DNA of 24,385 nt from DASSBG01 sp965651365 (GTDB lineage Bacteria > Pseudomonadota > Gammaproteobacteria > Xanthomonadales > Rhodanobacteraceae). Positions 5,967 to 13,779 of the stretch are shown in pieces. Within the stretch, counting starts at the first letter, position 1, and the number at the start of each line of letters is the position of its first letter. The position numbers were made by a program, and so were the translations under genes. Below the pieces are notes generated by a model. That model made no database searches. It saw only the letters and a list, made by a program, of their open reading frames with translations, and had not been told where the DNA came from. The stretch spans positions 1-24,385 of the forward strand of contig CBFGSA010000033.1 of the NCBI GenBank assembly GCA_965651365.1, read 5' to 3'.

Positions 5967-8729
5967 TCAGCCTGCCACGATGTTGACGATCTTGCCGGGC
6001 ACCACGATGATCTTGCGCACGGTCCTGCCCTCGATGGCACGCTGCACGCCCGGCTCGGCCAGAGCCTGCTGCTCGGCCGCCTCGCGCGAAGCATCCGCGG
6101 CCAGCTTGATGGTGCCCCGCAACTTGCCATTGACCTGGGCCGCCACGGTCACGACATCGCGCTGCAAGGCCGCCTCGTCGACCTGCGGCCAGGTTTGATC
6201 TTCCAGCAGCACCTCGTCATGCCCCAGCTTCTGCCACAAGGCATGACTGAGATGCGGGGTGATCGGGTTCAGCATCAGCACCATTGCCTCCAGCACTTCC
6301 TGGCGCAGCCGCTTGCCAGCCGGGCTGTCGTCCTCGAAGCGCCCGAGATTGTTGAGCAGCTCCATCAGCGCCGCAATGGCCGTGTTGAAGCTGTAGCGCC
6401 GGGCAAAGTCGTCGGAGACTTTGACGATGGTCTCGTGCAACTGCCGCCGCAAGGTCTTTTGCGCGCCGCTGAGTTCCGCTTGCGCGACAGCCTGCTGCTT
6501 TTCCGAGTCCCGAGCCCCGGGTCCCGAGTCCCGGTTCTTGACCGAGTCCCGCTGGTGTTCCTCAACAGCCCGCCAGAGGCGCCGCACAAATCGCGCCATG
6601 CCCTCGACGCCGGCTTCGCTCCATTCCAGCGAATGCTCGGGCGGCGAGGCGAACATCGAAAACAGGCGCACGGTGTCGGCGCCGTACTGGTCGACCAGTA
6701 CCTGCGGATCGACACCGTTGTTCTTGGACTTGGACATCTTCTCGATGCCGCCGATCTCGACCGGCTCGCCGTCGGACCTGAGCACGGCGCCGACAATCCG
6801 ACCATGACCGTCACGCTGCACCTCGACATCGGCCGGATTGAACCATTCGCGATTGCCTGTTTCCGATTCCCGATAAAACGTCTCGGCCACCACCATGCCC
6901 TGGCACAGCAACCGCGTGGCGGGCTCGTCGCTTTGTACCAGGCCGAAATCGCGCATCAGCTTGTGGTAGAAGCGAAAATACAACAGGTGCAGGATGGCGT
7001 GTTCGATGCCGCCGATGTACTGGTCGACCGGCAGCCAGTAGTTGGCGCGCCCGTCGACCTGGGTCGCGGCGCCGGGGCTGGTGTAGCGCGCGTAGTACCA
7101 GCTCGACTCCATGAAGGTGTCGAAGGTATCGGTCTCGCGCTCGGCGGCCTGGCCGCACTCCGGACAGGTGGTCTTGCGCCACTCGGGGTCTTCCTTGAGC
7201 GGTGATTTGGTGCCGGAGAAGGCCACATCCTCGGGCAGACGCACCGGCAACTGGTCTTCGGGCACGGCCACGTCGCCGCAGGTCGGGCAATGGATGATCG
7301 GGATCGGGCAGCCCCAGTAGCGCTGGCGGCTGACGCCCCAGTCGCGCAGGCGCCAGTTGACGCGGCGCTCGGCCCGGCCAGCGTTTTCCAGGCGTTGCGC
7401 AATGGCCTCGAAGGCCTCGCTGAAGTCCATGCCGTCGAATGCACCGGAATTGACCAGGGTGCCATGCTCGGTGAAGGCCGCCACCTCCAGCACGCGCTGC
7501 TCGAACTCCTCGACCGCGCGCACCGCAGCGCTCTGATCGTAGGCATCCGTGCTTCCCCCACGCAGCGCGTTGCGCATCGGATCGGCACCGACGCCCTGGG
7601 CCAGATCGTGTTTGAGTTCGGTCAGAGCATCAACCACGCCCCGATCGACGATCACCATCTTGATCGGCAAGCCGTGCGCCAGGGCAAAGGCGTGATCGCG
7701 CGCGTCGTGACCGGGCACGGCCATCACCGCGCCGGTGCCGTAGGCCATCAGCACGAAATTGCCGACCCAGACCGGCACTTCCTCGCCCGTGATCGGGTGG
7801 ATCGCCTTGAGGCCGGTATCGACGCCCTTCTTTTCCTGGGTTTCCAGTTCCGCCGCCGAAGTGCCCCCTTTCCGGCATTCGGCAATGAAATCGGCCACTC
7901 TTGAATCGGCGGCCGCGGCCCGTTGCGCCAACGGGTGTTCCGGCGCCACGGTGACGAAGGTGACGCCCATCAGGGTGTCGGGACGGGTGGTGAAGACCTC
8001 AAGTGGCTCGTCGCTGCCAGCGACATCGAAGCGGATTTCCAGACCTTCGGAGCGGCCCAGCCAGTTGCGCTGCATGGTCTTGACCGAGTCCGGCCAGCCG
8101 TCCAGCGTGTCCAGGCCATCCAGCAATTCCTGGGCGTAGTCGGTGATTTTCAGGAACCACTGCGGTATCTCGCGCTTTTCGACCAGCGCACCGGTGCGCC
8201 AGCCGCGACCATCAACCACCTGTTCGTTGGCCAGCACGGTCTGATCGACCGGGTCCCAGTTGACCACCGAATTCCTGCGGTAGGCCAGGCCTTTCTCGAA
8301 CAGGCGCACGAACAGGCGCTGCTCGTGCACGTAGTAGTCGGCATCGCAGGTGGCGAACTCGCGCGACCAGTCATAGGCAAAGCCCATGCGCTGGAGCTGG
8401 CCGCGCATGTGGGCAATGTTCTCGCGGGTCCACCTGGCCGGCGGAATCCGGTGCTTGATCGCCGCATTCTCGGCCGGCAGGCCGAAGGCGTCCCAGCCGA
8501 TCGGCTGCAGCACGTTGCGGCCCTGCATGCGCTGGAAGCGGCTGATCACGTCGCCGATGGTGTAGTTGCGCACGTGCCCGACATGCAGCGCGCCGGAGGG
8601 GTACGGCAGCATCGACAGGCAATAGAACTTGTCGCGTCCGGTCTCCTCGGTCACTTCGAAGGCGCGGGTGCGTGCCCAGTAGTCCTGCGCCGCCTGCTCC
8701 ACCGCCTGCGGATCGTAGTTGTCGCTCAT
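5967..8729 (-). CDS. leuS: Leucyl-tRNA synthetase LeuRS
   Basis: Cytoplasmic class I aminoacyl-tRNA synthetase that charges tRNA-Leu. From the ATG at 8729 (MSDNYDPQAVEQAAQ) it has 920 residues, about 60 more than E. coli LeuRS. Visible landmarks are the HIGH motif as PYPSGALHVGHVRN (about residues 47-60), the CP1 editing domain with TRPDTLMGVTFV, a CPTCG/CPECG zinc-ribbon pair, ETDTFDTFMESSWYYARYT, the KMSKS loop as KMSKSKNNG, an anticodon-binding region (SLEWSEAGVEG), and a C-terminus VVPGKIVNIVAG. Two insertions stand out against E. coli: about 45 residues after IKMVIVDRG at the end of the editing domain, and about 14 residues (RDSGPGARDSE) encoded by a heptamer repeat before the anticodon-binding helices. 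Both keep the frame and all catalytic motifs, so the enzyme should be active. The longer open frame to 8891 overlaps the cnoX start and is not used. Confidence 0.97.
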   Translation of the reverse strand: MSDNYDPQAVEQAAQDYWARTRAFEVTEETGRDKFYCLSMLPYPSGALHVGHVRNYTIGDVISRFQRMQGRNVLQPIGWDAFGLPAENAAIKHRIPPARWTRENIAHMRGQLQRMGFAYDWSREFATCDADYYVHEQRLFVRLFEKGLAYRRNSVVNWDPVDQTVLANEQVVDGRGWRTGALVEKREIPQWFLKITDYAQELLDGLDTLDGWPDSVKTMQRNWLGRSEGLEIRFDVAGSDEPLEVFTTRPDTLMGVTFVTVAPEHPLAQRAAAADSRVADFIAECRKGGTSAAELETQEKKGVDTGLKAIHPITGEEVPVWVGNFVLMAYGTGAVMAVPGHDARDHAFALAHGLPIKMVIVDRGVVDALTELKHDLAQGVGADPMRNALRGGSTDAYDQSAAVRAVEEFEQRVLEVAAFTEHGTLVNSGAFDGMDFSEAFEAIAQRLENAGRAERRVNWRLRDWGVSRQRYWGCPIPIIHCPTCGDVAVPEDQLPVRLPEDVAFSGTKSPLKEDPEWRKTTCPECGQAAERETDTFDTFMESSWYYARYTSPGAATQVDGRANYWLPVDQYIGGIEHAILHLLYFRFYHKLMRDFGLVQSDEPATRLLCQGMVVAETFYRESETGNREWFNPADVEVQRDGHGRIVGAVLRSDGEPVEIGGIEKMSKSKNNGVDPQVLVDQYGADTVRLFSMFASPPEHSLEWSEAGVEGMARFVRRLWRAVEEHQRDSVKNRDSGPGARDSEKQQAVAQAELSGAQKTLRRQLHETIVKVSDDFARRYSFNTAIAALMELLNNLGRFEDDSPAGKRLRQEVLEAMVLMLNPITPHLSHALWQKLGHDEVLLEDQTWPQVDEAALQRDVVTVAAQVNGKLRGTIKLAADASREAAEQQALAEPGVQRAIEGRTVRKIIVVPGKIVNIVAG
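6506..6551. repeat. AGTCCCG heptamer repeat inside leuS
   Basis: Plus-strand units are AGTCCCG (6506), AGCCCCG (6513), GGTCCCG (6520), AGTCCCG (6527), an 11-base interruption, then AGTCCCG (6545). Read in the leuS frame the block gives RDSGPGARDSE preceded by QRDSVKN. The same heptamer forms a perfect four-unit array between genes at 19156-19183. Confidence 0.85.
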
Positions 8730-8855
8730 GCTCGGTCTGTCGGAATCATGCAATGGCGCAGCGTACCGCAGTGCAACATGCGCGCCAAGCACCGGCTTGC
8801 TTTTGGCCAAGGTGCCCTCAAGATAGGAATCATCATCCAAATGCCGGGAATATCC
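8730..8855. promoter_or_regulatory. Divergent leuS/cnoX intergenic region
   Basis: This 126-bp gap separates the diverging leuS and cnoX starts and must carry promoters for both. On the plus strand a weak candidate is TTGCTT (8797-8802) followed after 19 bp by GATAGG (8822-8827). No good match could be picked out on the minus strand. The existence of promoters here is an inference from gene orientation; exact boxes are uncertain. Confidence 0.35.
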
Positions 8856-9743
8856 ATGAACGCCACCGCCAGCCCTGCCGCAAGCCCCCACATCATTGAT
8901 GCCACCCAGGCCAATTTCGAAGCCGATGTGCTGCAGGCCTCACTGACAACGCCGGTGCTGGTGGACCTGTGGGCGGAATGGTGTGGTCCGTGCAAGTCGC
9001 TGGGTCCGGTGCTGGAGAAGCTGGCCGGCGAATACAACGGCGCCTTCATCCTGGCCAAGATCGACGTCGACAAGGAACAGACCCTGGCCGCCGCCTTTGG
9101 TGCGCGCTCGATCCCGATGGTGATCCTGATCAAGGACGGCCAGCCGGTGGATGCCTTCACGGGCGCCAAAAGCGAGGGTGACGTGCGTCAGTTTCTGGAC
9201 AAGCATGTGGAAAAGCCGGGCATCATCGGCGGCGAGGCCGACGGCACCGACGCCGCGGCTGCACCCGTCGAGCCGCCGGAACAAGCCGTGGCCCGCATCC
9301 GTCAGGAAATGGCCGCCAGCCCCAAGGCCACCGACAAGGCATTCGATCTGGTCCAGGCCCTGCTGCGCGCCGACCGGCTCGACGAAGCCAAAAAGGAACT
9401 GGCCGCCCTGCCCGCCAACCTGGAAACCGACGCCCGCGCCAATCGCCTGCGCGACCAGATCGGCCTGGCCGAAGCACTGGGCGAGGCCCCGCCGACCGCC
9501 GAATTGCGCCAGCGTCTGAAAACCGACCCCGATGACCACGAAGCCCGCGACCTGCTGGGCGTGCGCCTGCTGATGGAAGGCGACAGCGAAGCCGGCCTGG
9601 AACAGTTTCTGGAGCTGCTGCAACGTGACCGCGACTGGAACGACGGCCAGGCCCGCAAGCGCCTGATCGCGGCGTTCGGCATGCTTGACGATGCCGAGCT
9701 GGTCGGTCGCTACCGGCGCCGGATGAGCTCGCTGTTGTTTTAG
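8856..9743 (+). CDS. cnoX: Thioredoxin-TPR co-chaperone CnoX/YbbN
   Basis: A 295-residue cytoplasmic protein. The N-terminal thioredoxin fold (about residues 12-118) has LVDLWAEWCGPCKSLGPVLEKLA, with the redox motif WCGPC at Cys43/Cys46, the cis-proline region SIPMV, and DGQPVDAFTGA. The C-terminal half (about 145-295) is a helical TPR-like region (KAFDLVQALLRADRLDEAKKELAALP; DDHEARDLLGVRLLMEGDSEAGLEQFLELLQRD) ending GRYRRRMSSLLF. This is the YbbN/CnoX layout: a chaperone-redoxin that protects clients and hands them to GroEL/ES or DnaK. E. coli CnoX lacks the full CxxC, whereas this one keeps both cysteines and may be an active oxidoreductase. I preferred ATG 8856 (MNATAS...), which has GGGA about 8 nt upstream; ATG 8841, with AGGA further away, adds five residues and cannot be excluded. 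Confidence 0.93.
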   Translation: MNATASPAASPHIIDATQANFEADVLQASLTTPVLVDLWAEWCGPCKSLGPVLEKLAGEYNGAFILAKIDVDKEQTLAAAFGARSIPMVILIKDGQPVDAFTGAKSEGDVRQFLDKHVEKPGIIGGEADGTDAAAAPVEPPEQAVARIRQEMAASPKATDKAFDLVQALLRADRLDEAKKELAALPANLETDARANRLRDQIGLAEALGEAPPTAELRQRLKTDPDDHEARDLLGVRLLMEGDSEAGLEQFLELLQRDRDWNDGQARKRLIAAFGMLDDAELVGRYRRRMSSLLF

Positions 9744-9788
9744 GCACGGCGTGGGAAGTGGGTGTACAGCTGTGCAGCGGTGATTGGC

Positions 9789-9832
9789 GAGCGTTGTTGC
9801 AGGCATCCACGAGCGTTGTTGCAGGCATCCAT
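9789..9832. repeat. Tandem direct repeat, 2 x 22 bp
   Basis: Two adjacent copies of GAGCGTTGTTGCAGGCATCC followed by AC or AT lie in the 197-bp gap between cnoX and the beta-helix gene. They differ only at the last base. A third, diverged relative (CGAGCGCTGTCGCGGGC) follows at about 9845. Function is unknown. Confidence 0.85.
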
Positions 9833-9940
9833 CATTTCCGGCTCGCGAGCGCTGTCGCGGGCTTGTTTCGTGTACATGGCCGCTTTCTCGGGGTTGCTCC
9901 GTATCTGAAGTGAGTCCACCCTGAGGGAGAATCAGCAACC

Positions 9941-11800
9941 ATGCACAATCAGCAACTTGCAACGCGCCGGCTGGGTCGACACCGGCATCTGTCATTGGCG
10001 CTCAGTTTGGCGCTGGGCATCAGCTCCGCGCCCGCGCTGGCTACGGCACCGCAATCCATCGCGCCCACCCCGACAGGGGAAACAGTGCTGGCCACCTCGA
10101 CGCTCAGTGGCGAACCAACGCGCCAGACCCTGATGAATCCAGCCCATCCCGCCGCATCCGGCAGCGCCACCGCCGGGACGATCACGGTCACCAATTGTCA
10201 GGACACGGGTACCGGCAGTCTGCGCTGGGCCGTCGCCAACGCCAGCGATGGCGACACCATTGACATGAGCGGCCAGTCCGGCTGCACGCTCCAGCTCAGC
10301 AGCTCGATCGTGACCTCGGTCGACAACCTGACGATCAAGGGCGTGCCGGAGAGCAAGTATCCCATTCTTGATGCCCAAAACGCGGTTGTTCCCATCAAGC
10401 ACTTCGGTTATGGAACGCTCGCGCTAAGCGATGTGACCGTTCGCAATGGCTTTTTTCAGACAAACTCGCCCGTAACACGGGGTAGCTGTCTGTTCTCCTC
10501 CGGCAACATCACGCTGACTGATTCTTCAGTGAAGTATTGCAAGGCAGAAAACACCAGCAGCGGTACGGTGCAAGGCGGGGCTGTTGCCGCGCTGGGCAAT
10601 GTCACATTGAGCGGCAGCACGGTGCTCGGCGGCACGGCCGAAAACAGCGGAACGGGCGCAGCGCAAGGCGGTGCTATCTGGTCCCAGGGCACCATCAAGC
10701 TCGACGACGCATCAACCGTTGCCAACAGCAAGGCACTCACCAATGGCAGCGGCAGTGCCCGCGGCGGCGGTACCTGGAGCCAAAATGGCACCACGATCAG
10801 CAAGCAGTCGATTGTCGACGGCAATACCGCCCAGGCCTATGGCAACGGTTCGGCCATTGGCGGCGGCGTGTATGCCACCGGCAACCTCACCGTGGGAACC
10901 AACAGTGTCATCAGCAACAATGTGGCCGAGTCCAACACCTCATTTGCCTCGGGCGGCGGCGCACAGACCGGCGGCACCGCGACCGTCAAGTACAGCCAGA
11001 TCGAGGACAATCGGGTGACTTCTGCCACCAGCAGTGCGCAGGGCGGCGGCCTGAGAACCGACGATACGCTGATGACCAAGTACACCACCATCAGCGGCAA
11101 CGAAAGCAGCAGCCTCGGCGGTGGCGTGATTGCACGCGGCAATGTCAGTCTCCGTTACACCACCATCTCCGGCAACAAGGCCAAGGTGGTTGGCGGGCTG
11201 GACCTGATTGGCACCAATGCGACCCAGAACCTGATCATCGACCAAAGCACGATTTCCGGCAATATTTCCACCAATTCGAAGTTCGGCGCCGGAATCTACG
11301 CCGGTCACGACACCGACATCCGCAACAGCACCATCACCGGCAATGTGGAAAGCAATCCGTCAGACACCAAGTACGGTGCCGGCCTGTCGGTCAAGCATGA
11401 TGTGAACGTGGACCTGTCCAGCACGATCATCTCGGACAACAAGCTCGATGACGGCAGTAGCTCGATACCCGATTCGGATATTGCCGCGGCCATTGGCGGC
11501 AGCAATGCGACCCTGACCGGAGACTACAACCTGATCGGCATCTCGCTGATCGGCTATCCGGGCACGCACGGCGTATCGAATGGCGCGCCGGGACTGGGCC
11601 CCTTGCAGGACAATGGTGGCCTCACCAAGACCCATGCCGTGCTTCCGGGAAGTCCCGCCATCGATGCCGGCAAGGCCAACAGCTTCACCGCTGACCAGCG
11701 CGGCACGGGCTTCAAGCGCACCGTCGGCGCAGACCCCGATATTGGCGCCTTCGAGCTGGGCGGTGACCGGATCTTTGCCAACGGCTTCGAAACGCCGTAA
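9941..11800 (+). CDS. Secreted right-handed beta-helix protein (choice-of-anchor Q type) with GFE C-terminal tail
   Basis: A 619-residue exported protein. ATG 9941 is preceded by GAGGGAGA about 10 nt upstream. The N-terminus (RRLGRHRHLSLALSLALG..APALA) is a Sec signal peptide of about 35 residues. Residues about 78-115 read ITVTNCQDTGTGSLRWAVA and DGDTIDMS, the standard opening of CSLREA/choice-of-anchor Q beta-helix proteins. About ten Gly-rich coils follow (QGGAIWSQG, GGGVYATGN, GGGLRTDD), with ISGN motifs. The end has the anchor-Q block (GPLQDNGGLTKTHAVLPGSPAIDAG; DQRG; DIGAFELGG), then RIFANGFETP. Such proteins are exported and often surface-attached; the ligand and any enzymatic activity are unknown. 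Compared with its neighbours the sequence is Ser/Thr/Asn/Gly-rich, as usual for beta-helices. It stands alone between two repeat-containing gaps. Confidence 0.93.
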   Translation: MHNQQLATRRLGRHRHLSLALSLALGISSAPALATAPQSIAPTPTGETVLATSTLSGEPTRQTLMNPAHPAASGSATAGTITVTNCQDTGTGSLRWAVANASDGDTIDMSGQSGCTLQLSSSIVTSVDNLTIKGVPESKYPILDAQNAVVPIKHFGYGTLALSDVTVRNGFFQTNSPVTRGSCLFSSGNITLTDSSVKYCKAENTSSGTVQGGAVAALGNVTLSGSTVLGGTAENSGTGAAQGGAIWSQGTIKLDDASTVANSKALTNGSGSARGGGTWSQNGTTISKQSIVDGNTAQAYGNGSAIGGGVYATGNLTVGTNSVISNNVAESNTSFASGGGAQTGGTATVKYSQIEDNRVTSATSSAQGGGLRTDDTLMTKYTTISGNESSSLGGGVIARGNVSLRYTTISGNKAKVVGGLDLIGTNATQNLIIDQSTISGNISTNSKFGAGIYAGHDTDIRNSTITGNVESNPSDTKYGAGLSVKHDVNVDLSSTIISDNKLDDGSSSIPDSDIAAAIGGSNATLTGDYNLIGISLIGYPGTHGVSNGAPGLGPLQDNGGLTKTHAVLPGSPAIDAGKANSFTADQRGTGFKRTVGADPDIGAFELGGDRIFANGFETP

Positions 11801-11808
11801 AACGCGAC

Positions 11809-11892
11809 AAAATCGGGGTCGGAGTCACGCATCGGATCATGCAACCAAAAGCATGACAACGCATGATGCGAAAGTGACTCTGACCCCGTTTT
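11809..11892. repeat. REP/MITE-like palindrome with GGGGTCxGAGTCAC arms
   Basis: The left end AAAATCGGGGTCGGAGTCAC (11809-11828) and the right end GTGACTCTGACCCCGTTTT (11874-11892) are near-perfect inverted repeats. Inside them lie GCATC/GATGC and CATGC/GCATG pairs, giving a nested hairpin. The element begins 9 bp after the beta-helix stop codon. Ends of the type GGGGTCAGAGT are known from elements mobilised by REP-associated tyrosine (Y1) transposases. No transposase gene is present here, so this would be a non-autonomous copy. Confidence 0.8.
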
Positions 11893-11929
11893 CGGCAACA
11901 ATGGGGTGCACCCACGACGGGAACAGTCA

Positions 11930-12454
11930 TTGAGCTCGGACAATACCGTACACGAGGCTGCGTTTCGCTCAGGGCAGTTCGCCATCCATCCGGTCTGGCC
12001 CAAGATCAGCGAACAGGACGCCGCCGACCTTCTTGCATTCTGGAAGCACGAGGGTGCGATACCCGACGAATCGCAGGCCAGGGCACGCTTGAACCAGGTG
12101 GTGCTGCTGGCGCGCGATGCGTCGGGTGACATTGCGGGAGTGTGCACGGCCCTGCCGATGACACCGCCGCAACTGGGCCAGCCGGTGTATTTCTGGCGTG
12201 CCTTCATCGGCGCGCAGCACCGCACGTCGCGCCTCATCTTCACCTTGCTGTCAAGTTCCTTTGATTTTCTGCAATCCTGGGCCGGTACCCGCGACTTCCC
12301 CTGCATCGGCGTGCTGCTGGAACTGGAAAACGCCCGCTTCGGCGAAGTGTTCCGCAAGGCCGAATGGCGCAAGACGCGTTTCGTGTACATTGGCAAGAGC
12401 CCGCGCGGGCTGGACGTGCGGGTACGCTATTTCCGGGGCGCCAGACTCAAGTAA
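11930..12454 (+). CDS. Small GNAT-like protein of unknown function
   Basis: A 174-residue soluble protein from a TTG at 11930 (GGGA about 9 nt upstream); an in-frame GTG at 11906 would add eight residues and has no ribosome site. It shows a helix followed by a strand-turn (VVLLARDASGDIAGVCTALP), an aromatic strand (PVYFWRAFIG), then a basic helix (AQHRTSRLIFTLLSSSFDFLQ), an order that resembles motif A of GNAT acyltransferases, and ends with VRVRYFRGARLK. I do not recognise a named family, and the acetyl-CoA pyrophosphate loop is not canonical, so the GNAT suggestion is weak. It is 50 bp upstream of the TIGR03032 gene on the same strand and could be co-transcribed with it and the kinase. Confidence 0.7.
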   Translation: MSSDNTVHEAAFRSGQFAIHPVWPKISEQDAADLLAFWKHEGAIPDESQARARLNQVVLLARDASGDIAGVCTALPMTPPQLGQPVYFWRAFIGAQHRTSRLIFTLLSSSFDFLQSWAGTRDFPCIGVLLELENARFGEVFRKAEWRKTRFVYIGKSPRGLDVRVRYFRGARLK

Positions 12455-12504
12455 GCATCGGATCGCGGCCATGGGCCGCTCCTACCAGTCAATCAGGAAC
12501 GAAC

Positions 12505-13722
12505 GTGGCCGAAGAAGCCGACACCAAGCCCGACAATGCAAGCTACGGCAACGACCCGGAAACGGCGATTGCCGCCAATGCCGGTGAGCCTGCCGCAGCG
12601 CAGGACCCGAAGCAGGTTCTGGCCAGTGTGCACACGTCCAATTTCCCTGACGTGCTGCGCCACTTCAAAAGCTCGCTGGCGGTCAGCACCTACCAGGCCG
12701 GCAAACTGGTGCTGCTGCGCGCCGACGGCAATGCCATCAACACCCATTTCCGCACCTTCAACCGGCCCATGGGCATGGCCGCCGACAATGAGCGCCTGGC
12801 GCTGGGTGCGTTCATGGAAATCGCCGAGTTCCGCAACATGCCGGCGGTTGCGCCGCGCCTGCAGGATCCGCCGCGCCACGACGCGGTGTACCTGGCGCGG
12901 CGCGGCCACATCACCGGCGCCATCGACATCCACGAGATGGCCTGGGATGGTGATGGCGAACTGTGGTTCGTCAACACCCTGTTCTCGTGCCTGTGCACGC
13001 TGGATACGAAATCCAGTTTCGTGCCGCGCTGGCGGCCGTCCTTCGTCAGCCACTACGCGCCCGAGGATCGCTGCCATCTCAATGGCCTGGCCATGCGCGA
13101 CGGCAAGCCGCGCTACGTGACCAGCCTGGGCGATGCCAACACGCCCGGCGGCTGGCGCGAAAACAAGCGCAATGGCGGCAAGCTGATCGACCTGGAGGGC
13201 GAGCGCATGCTGTGCGATGACCTGTCGATGCCGCACTCGCCGCGCTGGTACGACGGCAAGCTGTGGGTGCTGGAATCGGGCCGTGGCGCGCTGGTTCGGG
13301 TCGACCCCGAAACCGGCAAGCGCAAGGACGTGGGCCGCGTGCCGGGCTTCGCCCGCGGCATGGACTTCATGGGTCCGCTGGCATTCATCGGTCTGTCACA
13401 ACTGCGCAAGAGCAATCCGTTTACCGATATCCCGATCACCGACGACAACAGCGAACGGCTGTCGGGGGTGTGGGTGGTCAATATCGAGAACGGCAACACG
13501 GTGGCCTTCCTGAAGTTCACCGGCGGCGTGGAAGAAATCTTCGCCGTGCAGGCCCTGCGCGGAGCCCAGTTCCCGGAGATTCTCAGCGAACAGGAATACC
13601 TGCAAAACTCCTATGCCCTGCCCGACGAGGCACTCAAGGAAGTCAAACTGTCGCCTGCTCCTCCACCCGACACGGCCAATGGCGATCGCAAAAAAGCGAA
13701 ATCCGCGACCGATGCCGATTGA
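12505..13722 (+). CDS. TIGR03032 family protein (beta-propeller-like, function unknown)
   Basis: 405 residues from GTG 12505, which has AGGAAC 5-10 nt upstream. After a charged, low-complexity N-terminus (about 35 residues) the protein shows motifs I associate with TIGR03032: VHTSNFPDVL, LAVSTYQAGKL, FNRPMGMA, HEMAWDGDGELWFVNTLFSCL, RCHLNGLAM, YVTSLGDANTPGGWR, LSMPHSPRWYDGKLWVLESG, FARGMDFMGPLAFIGLSQLR, GVWVVNI and GGVEEIFAVQ. Repeated W/LWVL strand units suggest a propeller fold. The family has no established activity. There is no signal peptide, so it is probably cytoplasmic. The C-terminal 25 residues are Pro/Lys/Asp-rich and disordered. The kinase gene starts 57 bp downstream on the same strand, which suggests joint expression. 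Confidence 0.9.
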   Translation: MAEEADTKPDNASYGNDPETAIAANAGEPAAAQDPKQVLASVHTSNFPDVLRHFKSSLAVSTYQAGKLVLLRADGNAINTHFRTFNRPMGMAADNERLALGAFMEIAEFRNMPAVAPRLQDPPRHDAVYLARRGHITGAIDIHEMAWDGDGELWFVNTLFSCLCTLDTKSSFVPRWRPSFVSHYAPEDRCHLNGLAMRDGKPRYVTSLGDANTPGGWRENKRNGGKLIDLEGERMLCDDLSMPHSPRWYDGKLWVLESGRGALVRVDPETGKRKDVGRVPGFARGMDFMGPLAFIGLSQLRKSNPFTDIPITDDNSERLSGVWVVNIENGNTVAFLKFTGGVEEIFAVQALRGAQFPEILSEQEYLQNSYALPDEALKEVKLSPAPPPDTANGDRKKAKSATDAD

Positions 13723-13779
13723 CACCGCACGCCAACGCAGGTTGACTACGCAAACTCCCAACTGTGCCTGAGCCACGCC

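Noticed and set aside
5798..6130. Upstream extension of lptE
   Set aside because: It would translate the palindrome, overlap the end of leuS and push the lipoprotein signal peptide far from the N-terminus.
6841..6890. GATTCCCGAT-like sequence in leuS resembling another simple repeat
   Set aside because: The encoded YRESETGNREW aligns without a gap to E. coli LeuRS, so there is no insertion; the resemblance is probably chance.
7923..8855. Upstream extension of the cnoX frame
   Set aside because: It runs antisense through leuS; the thioredoxin domain begins right after ATG 8856.
12364..12504. Upstream extension of the TIGR03032 frame
   Set aside because: It overlaps the preceding gene in another frame; GTG 12505 has a ribosome site and starts just before the conserved part.
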